34,683 nucleotides of DNA, taken from NCBI RefSeq assembly GCF_000420525.1, contig NZ_ATVC01000023.1, positions 1 to 34,683 on the forward strand. Reading direction: 5' to 3'. This stretch comes from Aquaspirillum serpens DSM 68 (GTDB taxonomy: Bacteria > Pseudomonadota > Gammaproteobacteria > Burkholderiales > Aquaspirillaceae). Positions within the stretch are counted from its first letter, which is position 1, and each line of letters begins with the position of its first letter. The translations under genes were made by a program, and so were the position numbers. Below, one piece after another: positions 16,476 through 27,418 of this stretch. The notes below the pieces were generated by a model, which did no database searches, was not told the DNA's origin, and saw only the letters and a list, made by a program, of their open reading frames with translations.

Positions 16476-18592
16476 TTGGCGATGTTTTCTTCCTGTTTTT
16501 CTGCTTTTTCAGGGGGTGGTGTGTCCGCCGCCAGTGTTAATGCTTCGGGTAGCACAACATCAGGCAGTGGCACTTGATCGCTTAAATCGGGTGCTGTTGT
16601 CACTGCTGCTGCCGCTGCTGGTTTTTTTGGTGGAAAGAAAAACTCACGCGTGTGATGGCGGAAGTGACGCCATAGGCTGCCAAACAACAGCCCTTGTTGT
16701 GTCGTGTTCACGCCGCGTGCGCGCAAGGCTACAAACAGCGCCAAGGAAAAGCTCATGGTTAAGTTGACCAAGCCGACCAACGCCACCCCGAGTGCTGCCC
16801 ATGCCATCAATCCGAAGGCAAAATGAAAATCTAATGCCACTGCGGAATAGCCCAAATAAGCAGAAGAAAAAGCGATATGGCGAATATCCACCGGCAGGCC
16901 GAATAACACCCCGAACGCAGTCACGCCCCCTAACATAAAGCCAAACGAAAAATTCCCTGCTAGGGCACCGAGGTTGTTGCGAACGTACTCCGCTACACGG
17001 TACATGCGCGACTCGCCAAAAATTTTCCTTGGCCATTTCAGTTGTAATAACCGTTCTGGGATGCGGTTATAGGCGGCGGCATTGTCGTAATAACCAGCGA
17101 CCAAACCAGACAGGAACAAACAGACCCCCGCCACTGCCGCATAAAACACCGCGCCCGATTGCCAAGGGTGGACATCTTGCAGCAGATGGTGGGCTTTATC
17201 GACCGAGATCATGTGCTGACCCGTGGTGCCATAGATCAGCAAGCCAATCAACATGGCCATTGGCACGGCAAGGCCGACGTTGCCAATGATAGCGGCGAGT
17301 TGGCTGCGGCTGAGGCGCGCAATCAGGACCGCCAGTTTTTGCATATCACGCAATCGTCCTTGGCCCTCGCTGAGGGTGGCGGCGATGGTGTTGGCGGTCA
17401 TGGCTGGCTGTTTGGTGGCCACTGTCCCGTGGAGAATATGAATCAGCACAAACCCCAAGCCGTAGTTCAAACAAAACAGCAGGGCTTCGCTTAATGGCGG
17501 CAAATGGGCCTTGCTGACTTCTAATTTGATCATCGCCATAAAGGCAATAATAAAGCCCCCTAACATCGCAGACCGTAGCAGGCTAAAGTAATCTTTGCGG
17601 GTTTCGGTGATGTAGTGCTCACCGGTGCGGCTGGCGTTATCTGTCACCCGTCTAGCGAGTAATTCAATATTTTGTCGCCAATAATGGCGCAAGTGATTTT
17701 TACGACATTCAGCGCGAACTAGGGTTTTCCACAGGTGGATGATATGCGGCGCAGTGGCCTGAAAGTCTTTTTCATCGCGCAAGGTTTCTACGATATTGAG
17801 CAAGACTTGGGCGCGGTCGAGTAACTGCCCTAAGCGGCGCAGGTGAAAAGTCAGTGATAGGCTAGTGCCTTCGCGCCCTGCCCGATTGCGAATTTTTTCA
17901 ACAATGCCACGACATTGATCGAGTAACACTAAAAGATGTTTATCATCAATCGGTTGCTCTGGATCGTGGTAGTGGTCGAGATAGGCGACGGTTTCGACGT
18001 TTTGCGCTAAAAAAGGAGACTCAAACTCCTCTATTTTTGGCTCAATTCGCACGAGCTCTGGCTCTAAACCAATCGCCGAAATACGGTACGACACCACGCG
18101 CAGCGCTTCGAGTAGCTGTTGCAGCGGGCGCTGTGAATATTTTTCTTCTTCAAGATGTAAGGCACGAATGACATCAAGCCACACCGCATCCGAGACAAGA
18201 CCTAGCCATAACGCATCGCTGGCTTGGTGGAACACCATGCCAATAATGTCTTTAAGATAATCGGTGTTGGGCACATCCGGCAGCAAAGTCCGTGAAATAC
18301 GGCGGCCACTTTCGGTAAAAAAGCCGGTTCCCGGAAACACGCCAGTATCGACATAGAGGGAAATCGCTTTGCGTTCGCCCACTAATTGGTAAAGCGTACT
18401 GCGTAGATGACGGCGCAGATCGGCATGGGTATGCAGCATGTGGCAAAGTGCCTGCAAATTGCGAGTGGCTTCCTCGCCGTCATCGGGCCGTCGTGGCCGT
18501 AGGCTAGTGCCTAAATCGATGAGCGCAATAATCGGGTCTTGCTGTGCGTCACCAAAGCGTGCCAATGCCGCTTCAAGAGAAAGTTTTGTCAT
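16472..18592 (-). CDS. 'Site-specific recombinase Gcr' family membrane protein (PF10136)
   Basis: 706 residues from ATG 18592; a GTG at 18601 would add three. The first 330 residues are soluble and helical; the second half holds about six or seven membrane segments (for example [49 protein letters not shown] and [19 protein letters not shown]), followed by a Pro/Ala/acidic tail. This matches the Neisseria family annotated as Gcr site-specific recombinase. Nothing resembling a serine or tyrosine recombinase active site is visible, and the many membrane segments argue against that activity; the name should be treated as historical. Function unknown. Confidence 0.82.
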   Translation of the reverse strand: MTKLSLEAALARFGDAQQDPIIALIDLGTSLRPRRPDDGEEATRNLQALCHMLHTHADLRRHLRSTLYQLVGERKAISLYVDTGVFPGTGFFTESGRRISRTLLPDVPNTDYLKDIIGMVFHQASDALWLGLVSDAVWLDVIRALHLEEEKYSQRPLQQLLEALRVVSYRISAIGLEPELVRIEPKIEEFESPFLAQNVETVAYLDHYHDPEQPIDDKHLLVLLDQCRGIVEKIRNRAGREGTSLSLTFHLRRLGQLLDRAQVLLNIVETLRDEKDFQATAPHIIHLWKTLVRAECRKNHLRHYWRQNIELLARRVTDNASRTGEHYITETRKDYFSLLRSAMLGGFIIAFMAMIKLEVSKAHLPPLSEALLFCLNYGLGFVLIHILHGTVATKQPAMTANTIAATLSEGQGRLRDMQKLAVLIARLSRSQLAAIIGNVGLAVPMAMLIGLLIYGTTGQHMISVDKAHHLLQDVHPWQSGAVFYAAVAGVCLFLSGLVAGYYDNAAAYNRIPERLLQLKWPRKIFGESRMYRVAEYVRNNLGALAGNFSFGFMLGGVTAFGVLFGLPVDIRHIAFSSAYLGYSAVALDFHFAFGLMAWAALGVALVGLVNLTMSFSLALFVALRARGVNTTQQGLLFGSLWRHFRHHTREFFFPPKKPAAAAAVTTAPDLSDQVPLPDVVLPEALTLAADTPPPEKAEKQEENIAN

Positions 18593-18806
18593 AGTTCGCA
18601 CATCACCGTATGTAAGAAAGCTGATGGCTTAGAGTGCAGCAACTGATGTTGCAGTGCAAGTAGAGAATACGCCTATTATCTTTGAGCAAGATTAAATTGT
18701 ATTGACATATCCTGATTATGTTTCTGTCGCACAGATAGCACTGTTTGTAAATAAAACTACTGTTTACATGATTTATTTAATGATTTAGGGCGAAAAAAGG
18801 GACGAA

Positions 18807-18825
18807 CTTGCTATAAGCGCGCAAG
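18807..18825 (-). terminator. Weak candidate terminator after the Fic gene
   Basis: CTTGC and GCAAG form a short stem with a 9-base loop just past the Fic stop codon, with a TTTTTT run a few bases further on the minus strand. The rest of the 230-base gap up to the Gcr-like gene is AT-rich, holds one TGTCGCA motif at 18725-18731 and no recognisable gene. Confidence 0.35.
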
Positions 18826-18830
18826 AGGAT

Positions 18831-19436
18831 TTACAACTCCTCTGTTTTGAATTCGCTATAGCCTTCGTAGTAGTAGCTCACATCAATGCCCTTCATAAAC
18901 AGGGCACGGTCGTCGATGTTGTCGGTCAGGGCTTGTTTCAATAGCACTTTGATTTCAAGGTCTTTGATCGGGCTGCGCTGCATGGCAGAGAGGTATTCTT
19001 CTTTATCCACTTGGTTCCAGTCCACTACCTGCCTAATTTCCTTTTTCAGCATCAAATCGAGCCATATTCGAGTGGCGCGGCCATTGCCTTCACGGAAGGG
19101 GTGAGCCACGTTCATTTCCACATATTTTTCGATGATTTGCTCAAAGTTGCCCTGCGGCATGGCATCGATATGCTTGAGAGAGGCTTCCAGATACATGACT
19201 GGGGCGAAACGGAAATTACCTTTGGCGATATTCACGTCACGGATTTGTCCAGCGAAGGGGTAAATCTCCCCAAATAAATAGGCATGGATAAAGGAGAGTC
19301 CGGCGAATTTGCCCACCTCAACCTGATGAATATCTCCCGAGTCAAACAGCTGTTTGGCTTTTTGCTTGCTGATCTTTTCTTCAGCTTTGGCTAACTCGAT
19401 TTGATCGGTGATGTTGAGCTTGTTTTCCAGAATCAT
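18831..19436 (-). CDS. fic: Class III Fic protein, self-inhibited adenylyltransferase (NmFic-like)
   Basis: 201 residues. The Fic active site HPFREGNGR is at 112-120, with catalytic H112, and the flap and substrate strand [15 protein letters not shown] precede it. The C-terminal helix carries the inhibitory motif S-x-x-x-E-G as SYYYEG (187-192). Relative to Neisseria meningitidis Fic, H107, S182, Y183 and E186 are all present with a constant shift of five. In that protein the helix blocks ATP in the tetramer; on dilution it is released, self-modifies at the tyrosine and then AMPylates GyrB. The same behaviour is likely. The start has AAGGAAA. It lies 54 bases downstream of a chemoreceptor gene and has no antitoxin partner, as expected for class III. 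Confidence 0.92.
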   Translation of the reverse strand: MILENKLNITDQIELAKAEEKISKQKAKQLFDSGDIHQVEVGKFAGLSFIHAYLFGEIYPFAGQIRDVNIAKGNFRFAPVMYLEASLKHIDAMPQGNFEQIIEKYVEMNVAHPFREGNGRATRIWLDLMLKKEIRQVVDWNQVDKEEYLSAMQRSPIKDLEIKVLLKQALTDNIDDRALFMKGIDVSYYYEGYSEFKTEEL

Positions 19437-19490
19437 CGCGTCTTTCCTTCAACTGTTGCCACGATGGTAGCATTGTCTTTACAGACTCGT

Positions 19491-21629
19491 TTAATTCACT
19501 TTAAATTGTGTCAGCAGATTTTCCATGCGATTAGACGCGACGCGGGTTTGTTGTGCGCTTTGTTCGCTTTGTAAGATGACTGCTTCGATATTTTCTGCCG
19601 TTTCTGCCACATGGCGTACATGCTGATCGTGTGCGTGGCTGCTGTCGGCAATTTGTTTAATCGCTTGCAACAACTCCCCCACCAAACGATGGGCGTCACC
19701 GTTTTCGCTGGCGGCACTGGCGGCGAGTTTTAAGCCTTCTTCCATATCGCTCATGCCGGTTTCCATACTGCTGACCGCGCCTTGTGCCTGTTGTTGAATA
19801 TTGTCGATCATCTGACGAATTTCATGCGTTGCCCCCGAAGTTCGTTCTGCCAGTTTACGCACTTCATCCGCCACCACTGCAAACCCCCGCCCACTTTCGC
19901 CTGCTCGTGCCGCTTCAATCGCCGCATTCAGCGCCAGCAGATTGGTTTGATCGGCAATTTCGCTGATCACGGCGACAATCCGACCAATTTCGGTGGTGCT
20001 TTGTGCCAACTGTTGCAGGGTGTGGGCCGAGGTACCCACTGACTCTTGAATTCCCTGTGAACGGGAACGAATCATCTCTACCTGCCCTGCGGCATGATGA
20101 GTGAGCTGTTCTAACTGTTGTTGCACTTGGGCGGCGTGGGCGCTGGCGGTGTCGATTTGGTTACGCTGTTGACCCAAAGAATCCAACATCGCCGCCGTTT
20201 CTTCTAGGATGTGTAAACCCGTCGAACGAGTTTCGCTTTGTGCCACTTCGGCTTGGCGATTGGCGGCGGCAATTTCGTGTGAAGATTGCACAATCCGCCG
20301 CACAATACTTTCCAACTGATCAATAAAGCTATTTAGCCATTGCGTCATGGTGGAAATTTCATCGGGTTTGTGTGCTTGTTGTGCCAGACGTTGCCGCAGG
20401 TCGCCGCCGCCTTCGGCAAGGTTGCGAATCATGCGAATACTCTCACGCAAGCGGCGTGATAAGTGGCGTGCACCCAATTGGTAGAATAGAAATGCACCAA
20501 AAAAGTGCAAAAATAAAGTCAATAACGCACCAACCCAGTGCGGTAAATCCAGTGCATAACTGGTTGAACTCGCTACACCACCGGCGACTAAGCTGCACGC
20601 CAGATAAAATTTCATCAGCCGATAGGCCACCGGGCGATTGCGATAGACCTCTTCTAAATCGGCTTCACACATTAGGCCCCATGTGTCAGGTGAGCCAGGT
20701 AATTGAAAGGTCATACCACGACCAATCACCGGAATATGGCGATAGTCGGCATAGCCGGGATAGGTGACAAATAGGTTTTCGCCACGGCGGATGGTTTCGC
20801 GCACGCCCGGATGTAACTGGCCGGTGGCGGGGTCGTTGAAAATCAGCTCTAATTCGGTGCGTTTTTGAACCTTCACCGTCCCATAAGGGGTGCGAACACC
20901 GTCTTTTAAGTTGTCGCCTAATGTAAAAGTGTTATCTTCAAAGCGTGAGCGAGAAAGTGCAGTGCCGGGTTTGATGGCAGGATCAAATACCGATTTCGCC
21001 ATAAACAAATAGTTATCACCCGAGTCGTGAAAAATATGGCCGGCTTCACGTTGAATCAGGTCGCTAATCACATCATTCGGCACCCGACCACACAAAATTG
21101 CTACCGTCTGTTGGTCTTTGATTAACGGCAAATAAAACATCAGCGTCATGTCATCATGAAACTTTGAGCTAGAGGGGCCGAGTTTTTCTGTCCAAGGGTC
21201 GGCATATGGACCATGTAACAAGCGTTGTTGCTGGATATGCGCTAATACTTTGGCTGGGGTATCACTGACACCAATACGGGCAGCGTGGCTAGAGGCTAAA
21301 ACCTCACCCGCCAAATCAAGAATAAACAGTTCGGAAAAATCTTCAGCCAGCTGCAAGCGCCGCGCCAGTGTTTGATGGTCGAGCTGTGGCCACCGCCCTA
21401 AACACGGTTGTGCTAAGGCGTTGAGGTGGCTCCATTGTTGTTCTGTCCACTGTTTCAACAAATTGACACGGGTTTGAGCAATCCCAGTAAAGACTTGCTC
21501 CAAACCTTCGTAACGGTGGCGGTTGAGCAAACAAGACCAGCGCATGGCAAGCTTGCCGCTTTTACCGAACCAAGGCAGCCAGCGACGTTCGCTGTCACTC
21601 AGCGGCATAGAGTGGCTATGAAGTTGCAT
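19491..21629 (-). CDS. Chemoreceptor with N-terminal Cache-like region and no N-terminal membrane anchor
   Basis: 712 residues from ATG 21629 (GGGGA upstream). Residues 1-335 include a Cache-like sensory region ([38 protein letters not shown] and a second half ending [14 protein letters not shown]). There is no hydrophobic segment before it. Two membrane segments follow close together (about 339-357 and 364-385), then HAMP-like sequence ([20 protein letters not shown]) and a coiled coil with the tip [16 protein letters not shown]. Cache domains are normally periplasmic and flanked by two membrane segments; this order instead puts the sensor in the cytoplasm. The upstream DNA carries three GCGACA motifs. 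Confidence 0.85.
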   Translation of the reverse strand: MQLHSHSMPLSDSERRWLPWFGKSGKLAMRWSCLLNRHRYEGLEQVFTGIAQTRVNLLKQWTEQQWSHLNALAQPCLGRWPQLDHQTLARRLQLAEDFSELFILDLAGEVLASSHAARIGVSDTPAKVLAHIQQQRLLHGPYADPWTEKLGPSSSKFHDDMTLMFYLPLIKDQQTVAILCGRVPNDVISDLIQREAGHIFHDSGDNYLFMAKSVFDPAIKPGTALSRSRFEDNTFTLGDNLKDGVRTPYGTVKVQKRTELELIFNDPATGQLHPGVRETIRRGENLFVTYPGYADYRHIPVIGRGMTFQLPGSPDTWGLMCEADLEEVYRNRPVAYRLMKFYLACSLVAGGVASSTSYALDLPHWVGALLTLFLHFFGAFLFYQLGARHLSRRLRESIRMIRNLAEGGGDLRQRLAQQAHKPDEISTMTQWLNSFIDQLESIVRRIVQSSHEIAAANRQAEVAQSETRSTGLHILEETAAMLDSLGQQRNQIDTASAHAAQVQQQLEQLTHHAAGQVEMIRSRSQGIQESVGTSAHTLQQLAQSTTEIGRIVAVISEIADQTNLLALNAAIEAARAGESGRGFAVVADEVRKLAERTSGATHEIRQMIDNIQQQAQGAVSSMETGMSDMEEGLKLAASAASENGDAHRLVGELLQAIKQIADSSHAHDQHVRHVAETAENIEAVILQSEQSAQQTRVASNRMENLLTQFKVN

Positions 21630-21667
21630 AAGGCGTATCCCCAAATGGCCTATTGTTATTGTATGAA

Positions 21668-21727
21668 TGCGACAGGCTTTTGTTGTAAATGCGACATTTT
21701 AAGCAACTAACATGCCGCAACGCGACA
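21668..21727. repeat. Three GCGACA motifs upstream of the chemoreceptor gene
   Basis: TGCGACA at 21668-21674 and 21690-21696 and CGCGACA at 21721-21727, all in the same orientation, two of them followed by a T run. The same short motif is found in other intergenic regions of this window (18725, 30146-30250, 32168-32184). Confidence 0.5.
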
Positions 21728-21745
21728 TTTTTCTTAATAAAAAAA

Positions 21746-21776
21746 GGAGCAAACAGTGTTTTATGCTGTTTGTTCC
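21746..21776. terminator. Terminator of ppc
   Basis: GGAGCAAACAG pairs with CTGTTTGTTCC around a 9-base loop. On the minus strand the stem is followed by TTTTTTTATTAAG, 36 bases beyond the ppc stop codon. A run of T on the plus side too would allow function in both directions. Confidence 0.85.
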
Positions 21777-21812
21777 CTTTTCTAATTTTTAACGGTGTTT
21801 TATTGATATTGA

Positions 21813-24533
21813 TTAGCCGGTGTTGCGTAAGCCGGCGGCAATCCCGTTAATGGTTTGATGAACAGAATATAACGTTGCCTCATCATCCGGTTGTGCCCGC
21901 AGACGGCGCAGCAATTCCAACTGCACAAAGTTCAAGGTATCGAGGAAGGGCAAACGACTCTTGAGCGAACGTGCCAAGGTTGGGTTAGCGGTCAGCAACT
22001 CGGCGCCATCGGTAATCAGGCGGAAGGCGTTGACGGTGCTTTCCCACTCTTGGCGAATCATGCCGAAGATACGCTCACGCAAGGCGGCATCTTCAACCAA
22101 CTGGGCATATTCTGCCGCAATGGTCATGTCCGACTTTGCTAACACCATCTCCATATTATCCAACACCACTTGGAAGAACGGCGAACCACGGTACAAGGTG
22201 CGTAAGCGTTCAACACCGGCATCACCGTGTTGTGCAATAAAACTTTGTACCGCACTGCCCATGCCATACCAACCCGGCAATAACACCCGCGACTGCATCC
22301 AGCTAAACACCCACGGAATGGCGCGTAAATCCTTAATACTCTCCAGCGTTTTGCGCGAAGCAGGGCGGCTGCCGATATTGAGTCGTGCAATTTCACGAAT
22401 CGGTGTGGCTTCAAGGAAATACTGCATAAAGCCTTCGCTTTCCACCAACTGGCGATAAGCGCGGTGCGCTGCCTTCGACAATTCTCCAAGCAAACTCTCA
22501 TCGGTACTGACGTGGGTGTGATTGGCTAAGCTGGCTTCGAGGGTGGCGGCTAACAGCGCTTCGAGATTGCGTTGACCAATTTCTGGGTCGGAATACTTAG
22601 ACGAAATGACCTCGCCTTGTTCGGTAATACGAATTTGACCCGCTACCGTGCCGGGGGGCTGGGCGATGATGGCTTCGTACGATGGGCCGCCGCCACGTCC
22701 CACTGACCCCCCACGACCATGGAACAGGCGCATTCTGACACCGGCGGCTTGGAACACATCGACCAAACGGCATTCGGCCTGATAGAGCTCCCATTGGCTG
22801 GTGAAATAACCGCCGTCTTTATTGCTGTCCGAGTAACCGAGCATCACTTCTTGCGTGTCATCGCGGCTACGCAACATATTGCGATACCACGGCAAGGCAA
22901 ATAACTCGCTCATCACCCGAGCGCAGGCATCCAAATCTTCCACCGTTTCAAATAATGGAATGATGTTCATGCGGGCGGTGGCTTGGCTGTTGTTGGGCAA
23001 TAACAGGCCGGTTTCTTTCAAAATCAACGCCACTTCCAGCAAATCAGAGGCTTGAGCACAGTTAGAGATAATGCAATTGGGCAGCGCTTCTTCGCCATAG
23101 CGTTGTTGCAGTGCCTGTGCCATGCGGAAAATGGCCAACTCTTTTTCAGTCAATTCATCGTAGCTGACGAAGGGAGAATATAACGGCCGCGCATGGCTGA
23201 GTTCTTGCAGCAATAAGGCCCGACGTCCTGCCTCATCCAATTCCAGATAATTTTCAACACCAGCGTGATGGAATAAATTTGCTACCACATGGGCGAAAAT
23301 TTCCGCATGTTGCCGCATATCGAGTGGCATTAAGAAGAAACCAAATACCTCCACCGCACGGCGTAGGCGTTTTAACCGACCTTGGGTCAGGACACTGCTG
23401 CCATGTTGTTCCAGCGATTCGGCAATCGTTCGCAGATCGTCGCTTAATGCCTGTTGATGTGGGTACGGTTGGCTATCGGGTTGTTGATAGCGGTGTTGAT
23501 AATTGACGCCAAGGGCGGCGGCACTGGCCGAGAGACGAGCAAGAACATGGGCTAAAGCGCGGCGATAGGGTTCTTCACGGCGGCTTTCTGCATGATCGGG
23601 GGAGTGTTCAGCCAGCGCTTGCAGGGCTGGACTGACTTGGATATGTCGCAAAGACAGCGACATTTCACGATACAGCCCTTCTAATTCATAGCCATAGTGA
23701 CGGAATGCCACTTCGGCTTGTCGTGAAAGCGCATGTTGTACCACCTGTGCATCGACAAAAGGATTGCCATCACGGTCGCCACCAATCCAACTGCCAATGC
23801 GGAAAAAACTCGGCAGATTAATGGTTTTTCCCCATTCGGCGGCGATGCCTTCTTCCAAACGATGATAGAGCGCGGGCAGTGCGGCAAAAAAGGTCAGTGG
23901 ATGGTAGGCGACGCCGTTTTCAATTTCATCTCGTACATTGAGCTTAAAGGGACGGATTTCGCTGGTTTGCCACAGTGTGACCAAAACCCGCTTGATTTTG
24001 GCTTCTAAAATTTCTTCTTCTTCCGCCAATAACTCTGGATTGTTCAGTTGCACCAGAAATTTGCGGATGGCGCGTTGGGCATCCAATACGCTTTGCCGTT
24101 GTACCTCGGTTGGATGTGCGGTTAACACAGGTACAATGCAGGCGTGACGGAATAATTCTTCCAAGGCATCAAACGAAACATTGTCTTGTTTTAAGCGGCG
24201 GATGGCGCGTTCAAGGCTACCTTGCTGTGGTGCCGAGCCAGCCCGTTTGTGGGCACGGCGGCGGCGGTTGTGATGCAGGTCTTCGGCCAAATTGGCAAGC
24301 TGTGCATAAAACCCACAAGCACGCACCAAGGTGGCGGCGGCTTCAGGGGACATGCTATGGACCAATTCAGCAAACGCCGGTGTGCCTAGGGTTTCCCGTG
24401 CGCGGGCCGGAATCGTTTGGATTTCACGAAAGACAGTTTCACCTTTTTGTTCACGAATGACCTCGGCTAACAGACGGTCGAGGCGGGCGCGGTCGTGACG
24501 CAGGGGAAGGTCCTTGTCGAGTTCTCCGTTCAT
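21813..24533 (-). CDS. ppc: Phosphoenolpyruvate carboxylase
   Basis: 906 residues, full length, ending in the invariant RNTG. It adds bicarbonate to phosphoenolpyruvate to give oxaloacetate and refills the TCA cycle. The active site motifs are intact: VLTAHPTEVQRQS (H140), GYSDSNKDGG, FHGRGGSVGRGGGP and SWIGGDRDGNPF. The start ATG has only a weak purine stretch in front. It is divergent from hemC with a 131-base spacer and separated from the next gene by a strong terminator, so it is a single-gene unit. Confidence 0.97.
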   Translation of the reverse strand: MNGELDKDLPLRHDRARLDRLLAEVIREQKGETVFREIQTIPARARETLGTPAFAELVHSMSPEAAATLVRACGFYAQLANLAEDLHHNRRRRAHKRAGSAPQQGSLERAIRRLKQDNVSFDALEELFRHACIVPVLTAHPTEVQRQSVLDAQRAIRKFLVQLNNPELLAEEEEILEAKIKRVLVTLWQTSEIRPFKLNVRDEIENGVAYHPLTFFAALPALYHRLEEGIAAEWGKTINLPSFFRIGSWIGGDRDGNPFVDAQVVQHALSRQAEVAFRHYGYELEGLYREMSLSLRHIQVSPALQALAEHSPDHAESRREEPYRRALAHVLARLSASAAALGVNYQHRYQQPDSQPYPHQQALSDDLRTIAESLEQHGSSVLTQGRLKRLRRAVEVFGFFLMPLDMRQHAEIFAHVVANLFHHAGVENYLELDEAGRRALLLQELSHARPLYSPFVSYDELTEKELAIFRMAQALQQRYGEEALPNCIISNCAQASDLLEVALILKETGLLLPNNSQATARMNIIPLFETVEDLDACARVMSELFALPWYRNMLRSRDDTQEVMLGYSDSNKDGGYFTSQWELYQAECRLVDVFQAAGVRMRLFHGRGGSVGRGGGPSYEAIIAQPPGTVAGQIRITEQGEVISSKYSDPEIGQRNLEALLAATLEASLANHTHVSTDESLLGELSKAAHRAYRQLVESEGFMQYFLEATPIREIARLNIGSRPASRKTLESIKDLRAIPWVFSWMQSRVLLPGWYGMGSAVQSFIAQHGDAGVERLRTLYRGSPFFQVVLDNMEMVLAKSDMTIAAEYAQLVEDAALRERIFGMIRQEWESTVNAFRLITDGAELLTANPTLARSLKSRLPFLDTLNFVQLELLRRLRAQPDDEATLYSVHQTINGIAAGLRNTG

Positions 24534-24664
24534 TTTTTCTCGCTATGTAGTCGGATGGTAAAAGAAAATCAGCAGACATGCCGCCGCAAATTTGCGCGAA
24601 TCCGAACAAGCAGCACGGGGCCGAATGTTAGAATTACAACAAAATTACCACAAAGGAATACAAA

Positions 24665-25588
24665 ATGAAGCAATTAGTGATCGCAACCCGTGAAAGTGCC
24701 CTTGCCTTATGGCAAGCCGAGCACGTAAAAGCCCGTCTACAAGCCCTTTATCCTGATCTAGAGATCCAATTATTGGGGATGACCACGCAAGGCGATCGTA
24801 TTCTTGATGTGACACTGAATAAAATCGGTGGTAAGGGTTTGTTTGTGAAAGAACTTGAAACCGCCTTAGCCGAGGGCCGCGCCGATTTAGCGGTTCATTC
24901 GTTGAAAGATGTGCCCATGCATTTGCCAGAAGGGTTTGCCTTGGCGGCGATTTTGCAACGCGAAGACCCGCGTGATGCCTTGGTGTCTAATCACTATGCT
25001 TCGTTGGAGGATTTGCCAGCGGGGGCGGTGGTCGGCACATCGAGTTTGCGTCGAGAAAGCCAACTCCGCGCTCGTTTCCCGCATTTAGTAGTGAAACCGT
25101 TGCGTGGTAATGTGCAAACCCGATTACGCAAATTAGACGAGGGCGAGTTTGACGCCATTGTGTTGGCGGCCGCTGGTTTAAAACGGTTGGGTTTGACCGA
25201 GCGAATCCGCCTTGAATTATCACCAGAACAAAGTTTGCCAGCGGTGGGTCAAGGTGCCCTTGGGATTGAGATTCGGGCTGATCGTGAGGATGTTTTGGCA
25301 TTGCTGGCGCCGCTAAATGATGCTGAGACTGCCGCATGTGTGACTGCTGAACGGGCGATGAGTCGAGCCTTGGGCGGTAGCTGTCAGGTACCTTTGGGAG
25401 GATATGCTGAACTGCAACACGGTATGCTCACCTTGCGTGCTTTCGTGGCTGAGCCGGATGGGCGTGTGGTTTATACCGCACAAGCGCAAGCGCCCGCTGC
25501 CGAAGCCGAGCAACTGGGGCAACAACTGGCTGCGCAATTATGCGAACAAGGCGCGGCAGCGATTATTTCGCAACTGGCGCAGGCCTGA
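24665..25588 (+). CDS. hemC: Hydroxymethylbilane synthase (porphobilinogen deaminase)
   Basis: 307 residues. It polymerises four porphobilinogen units to hydroxymethylbilane. The dipyrromethane cofactor cysteine is C240 in [12 protein letters not shown]. Substrate-binding motifs are clear: [54 protein letters not shown] and [21 protein letters not shown] precedes the start. It is the first gene of hemCDXY; its stop TGA shares a base with the ATG of hemD. Confidence 0.97.
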   Translation: MKQLVIATRESALALWQAEHVKARLQALYPDLEIQLLGMTTQGDRILDVTLNKIGGKGLFVKELETALAEGRADLAVHSLKDVPMHLPEGFALAAILQREDPRDALVSNHYASLEDLPAGAVVGTSSLRRESQLRARFPHLVVKPLRGNVQTRLRKLDEGEFDAIVLAAAGLKRLGLTERIRLELSPEQSLPAVGQGALGIEIRADREDVLALLAPLNDAETAACVTAERAMSRALGGSCQVPLGGYAELQHGMLTLRAFVAEPDGRVVYTAQAQAPAAEAEQLGQQLAAQLCEQGAAAIISQLAQA

Positions 25589-26340
25589 TGTCGGCATTGC
25601 AAGGGGTGCGGGTCGCGTTGACTCGCCCGTTACCACAGAGTGCCGCATTAGCCGCACAGTTACGCCAACAAGGCGCTGCGGTGTTGTTCGCACCGTTGTT
25701 AGAGATTGTGCCGATTGCAGCGGTTCTCGCTGAGTTATCCACAGCCGTGCCGGCAGCAGATTGGGTGGTATGGGTCAGTCCGAGCGCGATTGATGTGTCG
25801 TGGCCGGCGATGGCGCCGTTTTTGCTGTCCCACACTCGCTTTGCCACGGTGGGGGCGGCCAGTGCCAAACGTTTAGCACGTTACACCTCGCGCCCAGTCT
25901 CTTTTCCGACTGCCGCAGATGACAGTGAGGCGTTATTGGCATTGCCAGAATGGCAAGCTGTGGATGGAAAAACGGTGTTGCTCATCAATGGTGAACAAGG
26001 GCGACCGGATTTGGCACTAAACCTGATGGCGCAAGGGGCTCAGGTGGTGGTGAAAAGCTGTTATCGGCGCCAAGTATTGGCTGTCGATTGGCCGGCTTGG
26101 CAGGCCTTTTCTCCCCAAGCTGTGGTGGTCAGTAGTCGAGAAATTGCACAACACTTGTGGCAACAAGCTGACGCAATCGAGTTGGCAAGGCTACAATCGT
26201 TGTTGTTTGTGGTACCCCATCCTCGAATTGGCGAGACATTACGTCAATTGGGGGCACCGCATGTGATGGTGACGCGAGCGGGTGAACAACACACGCTTTC
26301 CGCTTTAGATACATGGTTCAGAGCTATCGATGACCGTTGA
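25588..26340 (+). CDS. hemD: Uroporphyrinogen-III synthase
   Basis: 250 residues from ATG 25588, which overlaps the hemC stop as TGATG. The family is poorly conserved, but the pattern fits: VRVALTRPLPQSAALAAQLRQQG at the start of the first half, WVSPSAIDV, FATVGAASAKRL, and in the second half VLLINGEQGRPDL, VVVKSCYRR and VVVSSREIAQHL. The enzyme closes hydroxymethylbilane with inversion of ring D. Position between hemC and hemX supports the call. Confidence 0.93.
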   Translation: MSALQGVRVALTRPLPQSAALAAQLRQQGAAVLFAPLLEIVPIAAVLAELSTAVPAADWVVWVSPSAIDVSWPAMAPFLLSHTRFATVGAASAKRLARYTSRPVSFPTAADDSEALLALPEWQAVDGKTVLLINGEQGRPDLALNLMAQGAQVVVKSCYRRQVLAVDWPAWQAFSPQAVVVSSREIAQHLWQQADAIELARLQSLLFVVPHPRIGETLRQLGAPHVMVTRAGEQHTLSALDTWFRAIDDR

Positions 26341-27418
26341 AACTTCTTCTGCTACGCCAGCTTCGCCGCTGGCTCCACACTCTCGCCGCTGGTCGGTGGG
26401 TGTGCCCTTGGTTGTGTCTGTGCTGGCGTTGAGCATTGCCGGTTGGCAATGGTTTGAGTCACGACAAGTTTTGCACAGTGCACAAACCGAACTGGCGCGT
26501 AAGCTGAGTGATCAACTTAACGCCAATCAGGCTTTGAAAGCACAAGCCGAACAAACCCAACAGGCTATTCAGTCTTTGACGGCTCGATTAGGCACGATGG
26601 AAACCCGTGTGAACGAGGCCGCTGGACAATTTGCCACGATCCAAAATATGTACCAAGAGCTTAATCACTCGCGGGATGATTGGAAATTGGCCGAAATTGA
26701 GCACGCACTGACCGTTGCAACACAACAGCTTCAATTGGCCGGCAATATTCCTGCGGCGATTACCGCGTTGTCGTTATTAGACGAGCGGTTAAACCAACAA
26801 GAACAACCGCAATTTATTGCCTTGCGTAAGGCGATTAGCCAAGACCTACAAACGCTGCGTGCTTTGCCCCACGTGGATAAAGTCGGTTTAACGGTAAAAC
26901 TGGATCGCTTGGCGTATGCGGTGGACAGTTTGCCGTTGCAAATTGATATTGAGCGGACACAACCAAGCCACAGCCCGGTGGCGAAGGCTGAGCAAGGCGA
27001 TGGATTTACGGCTTATCTGTCGCCATTCTTACAACAGTTGTGGAGTGAATTTGCCCGTCTTGTTCGCGTCCGTCATCTCGATCAACCCGATGCTTTGTTA
27101 TTAACGCCAGAACAAAGCTATTTCTTGCGTGAAAATCTGCGATTACAGCTCTTGGATGCACGGTTAGCCGTATTGCAAGGCGAAGAAAATCATTTCCGTA
27201 CCACGCTTTCGGCGGTTGAACAGCATGTGCGCCGTCATTTCGACACCCGTTCGGAGAAAGTGGCCACGTGGTTAACCAGCTGTGTGGAATTACAACAAAG
27301 CCCCGTGGCGGTCGTGGTGCCCGATTTGGCGAATAGTCTCAATGCTGTTCGTGCGGCGCAAGGCTCAACGCAAAACCGCCCTGTGGCGCCCGTGATACCG
27401 GCGCAGGAGGGCGCATGA
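26330..27418 (+). CDS. hemX: HemX-like membrane protein of the hem operon
   Basis: 362 residues: a short cytoplasmic N-terminus, one membrane segment (about 25-43, VPLVVSVLALSIAGWQWF), a coiled coil (about 47-110) and a helical domain with DDWKLAEIEHALTVATQQLQLAGN typical of HemX. Databases sometimes label it uroporphyrinogen-III methyltransferase, but the methyltransferase fold is absent; its role is unknown, probably structural or regulatory in heme synthesis. It overlaps hemD by 11 bases and hemY by 4. Confidence 0.9.
   Translation: MTVETSSATPASPLAPHSRRWSVGVPLVVSVLALSIAGWQWFESRQVLHSAQTELARKLSDQLNANQALKAQAEQTQQAIQSLTARLGTMETRVNEAAGQFATIQNMYQELNHSRDDWKLAEIEHALTVATQQLQLAGNIPAAITALSLLDERLNQQEQPQFIALRKAISQDLQTLRALPHVDKVGLTVKLDRLAYAVDSLPLQIDIERTQPSHSPVAKAEQGDGFTAYLSPFLQQLWSEFARLVRVRHLDQPDALLLTPEQSYFLRENLRLQLLDARLAVLQGEENHFRTTLSAVEQHVRRHFDTRSEKVATWLTSCVELQQSPVAVVVPDLANSLNAVRAAQGSTQNRPVAPVIPAQEGA

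Noticed and set aside
21426-21710. 94-residue ORF over the chemoreceptor 5' end
   Set aside because: Mostly antisense to the receptor; no SD or motif.
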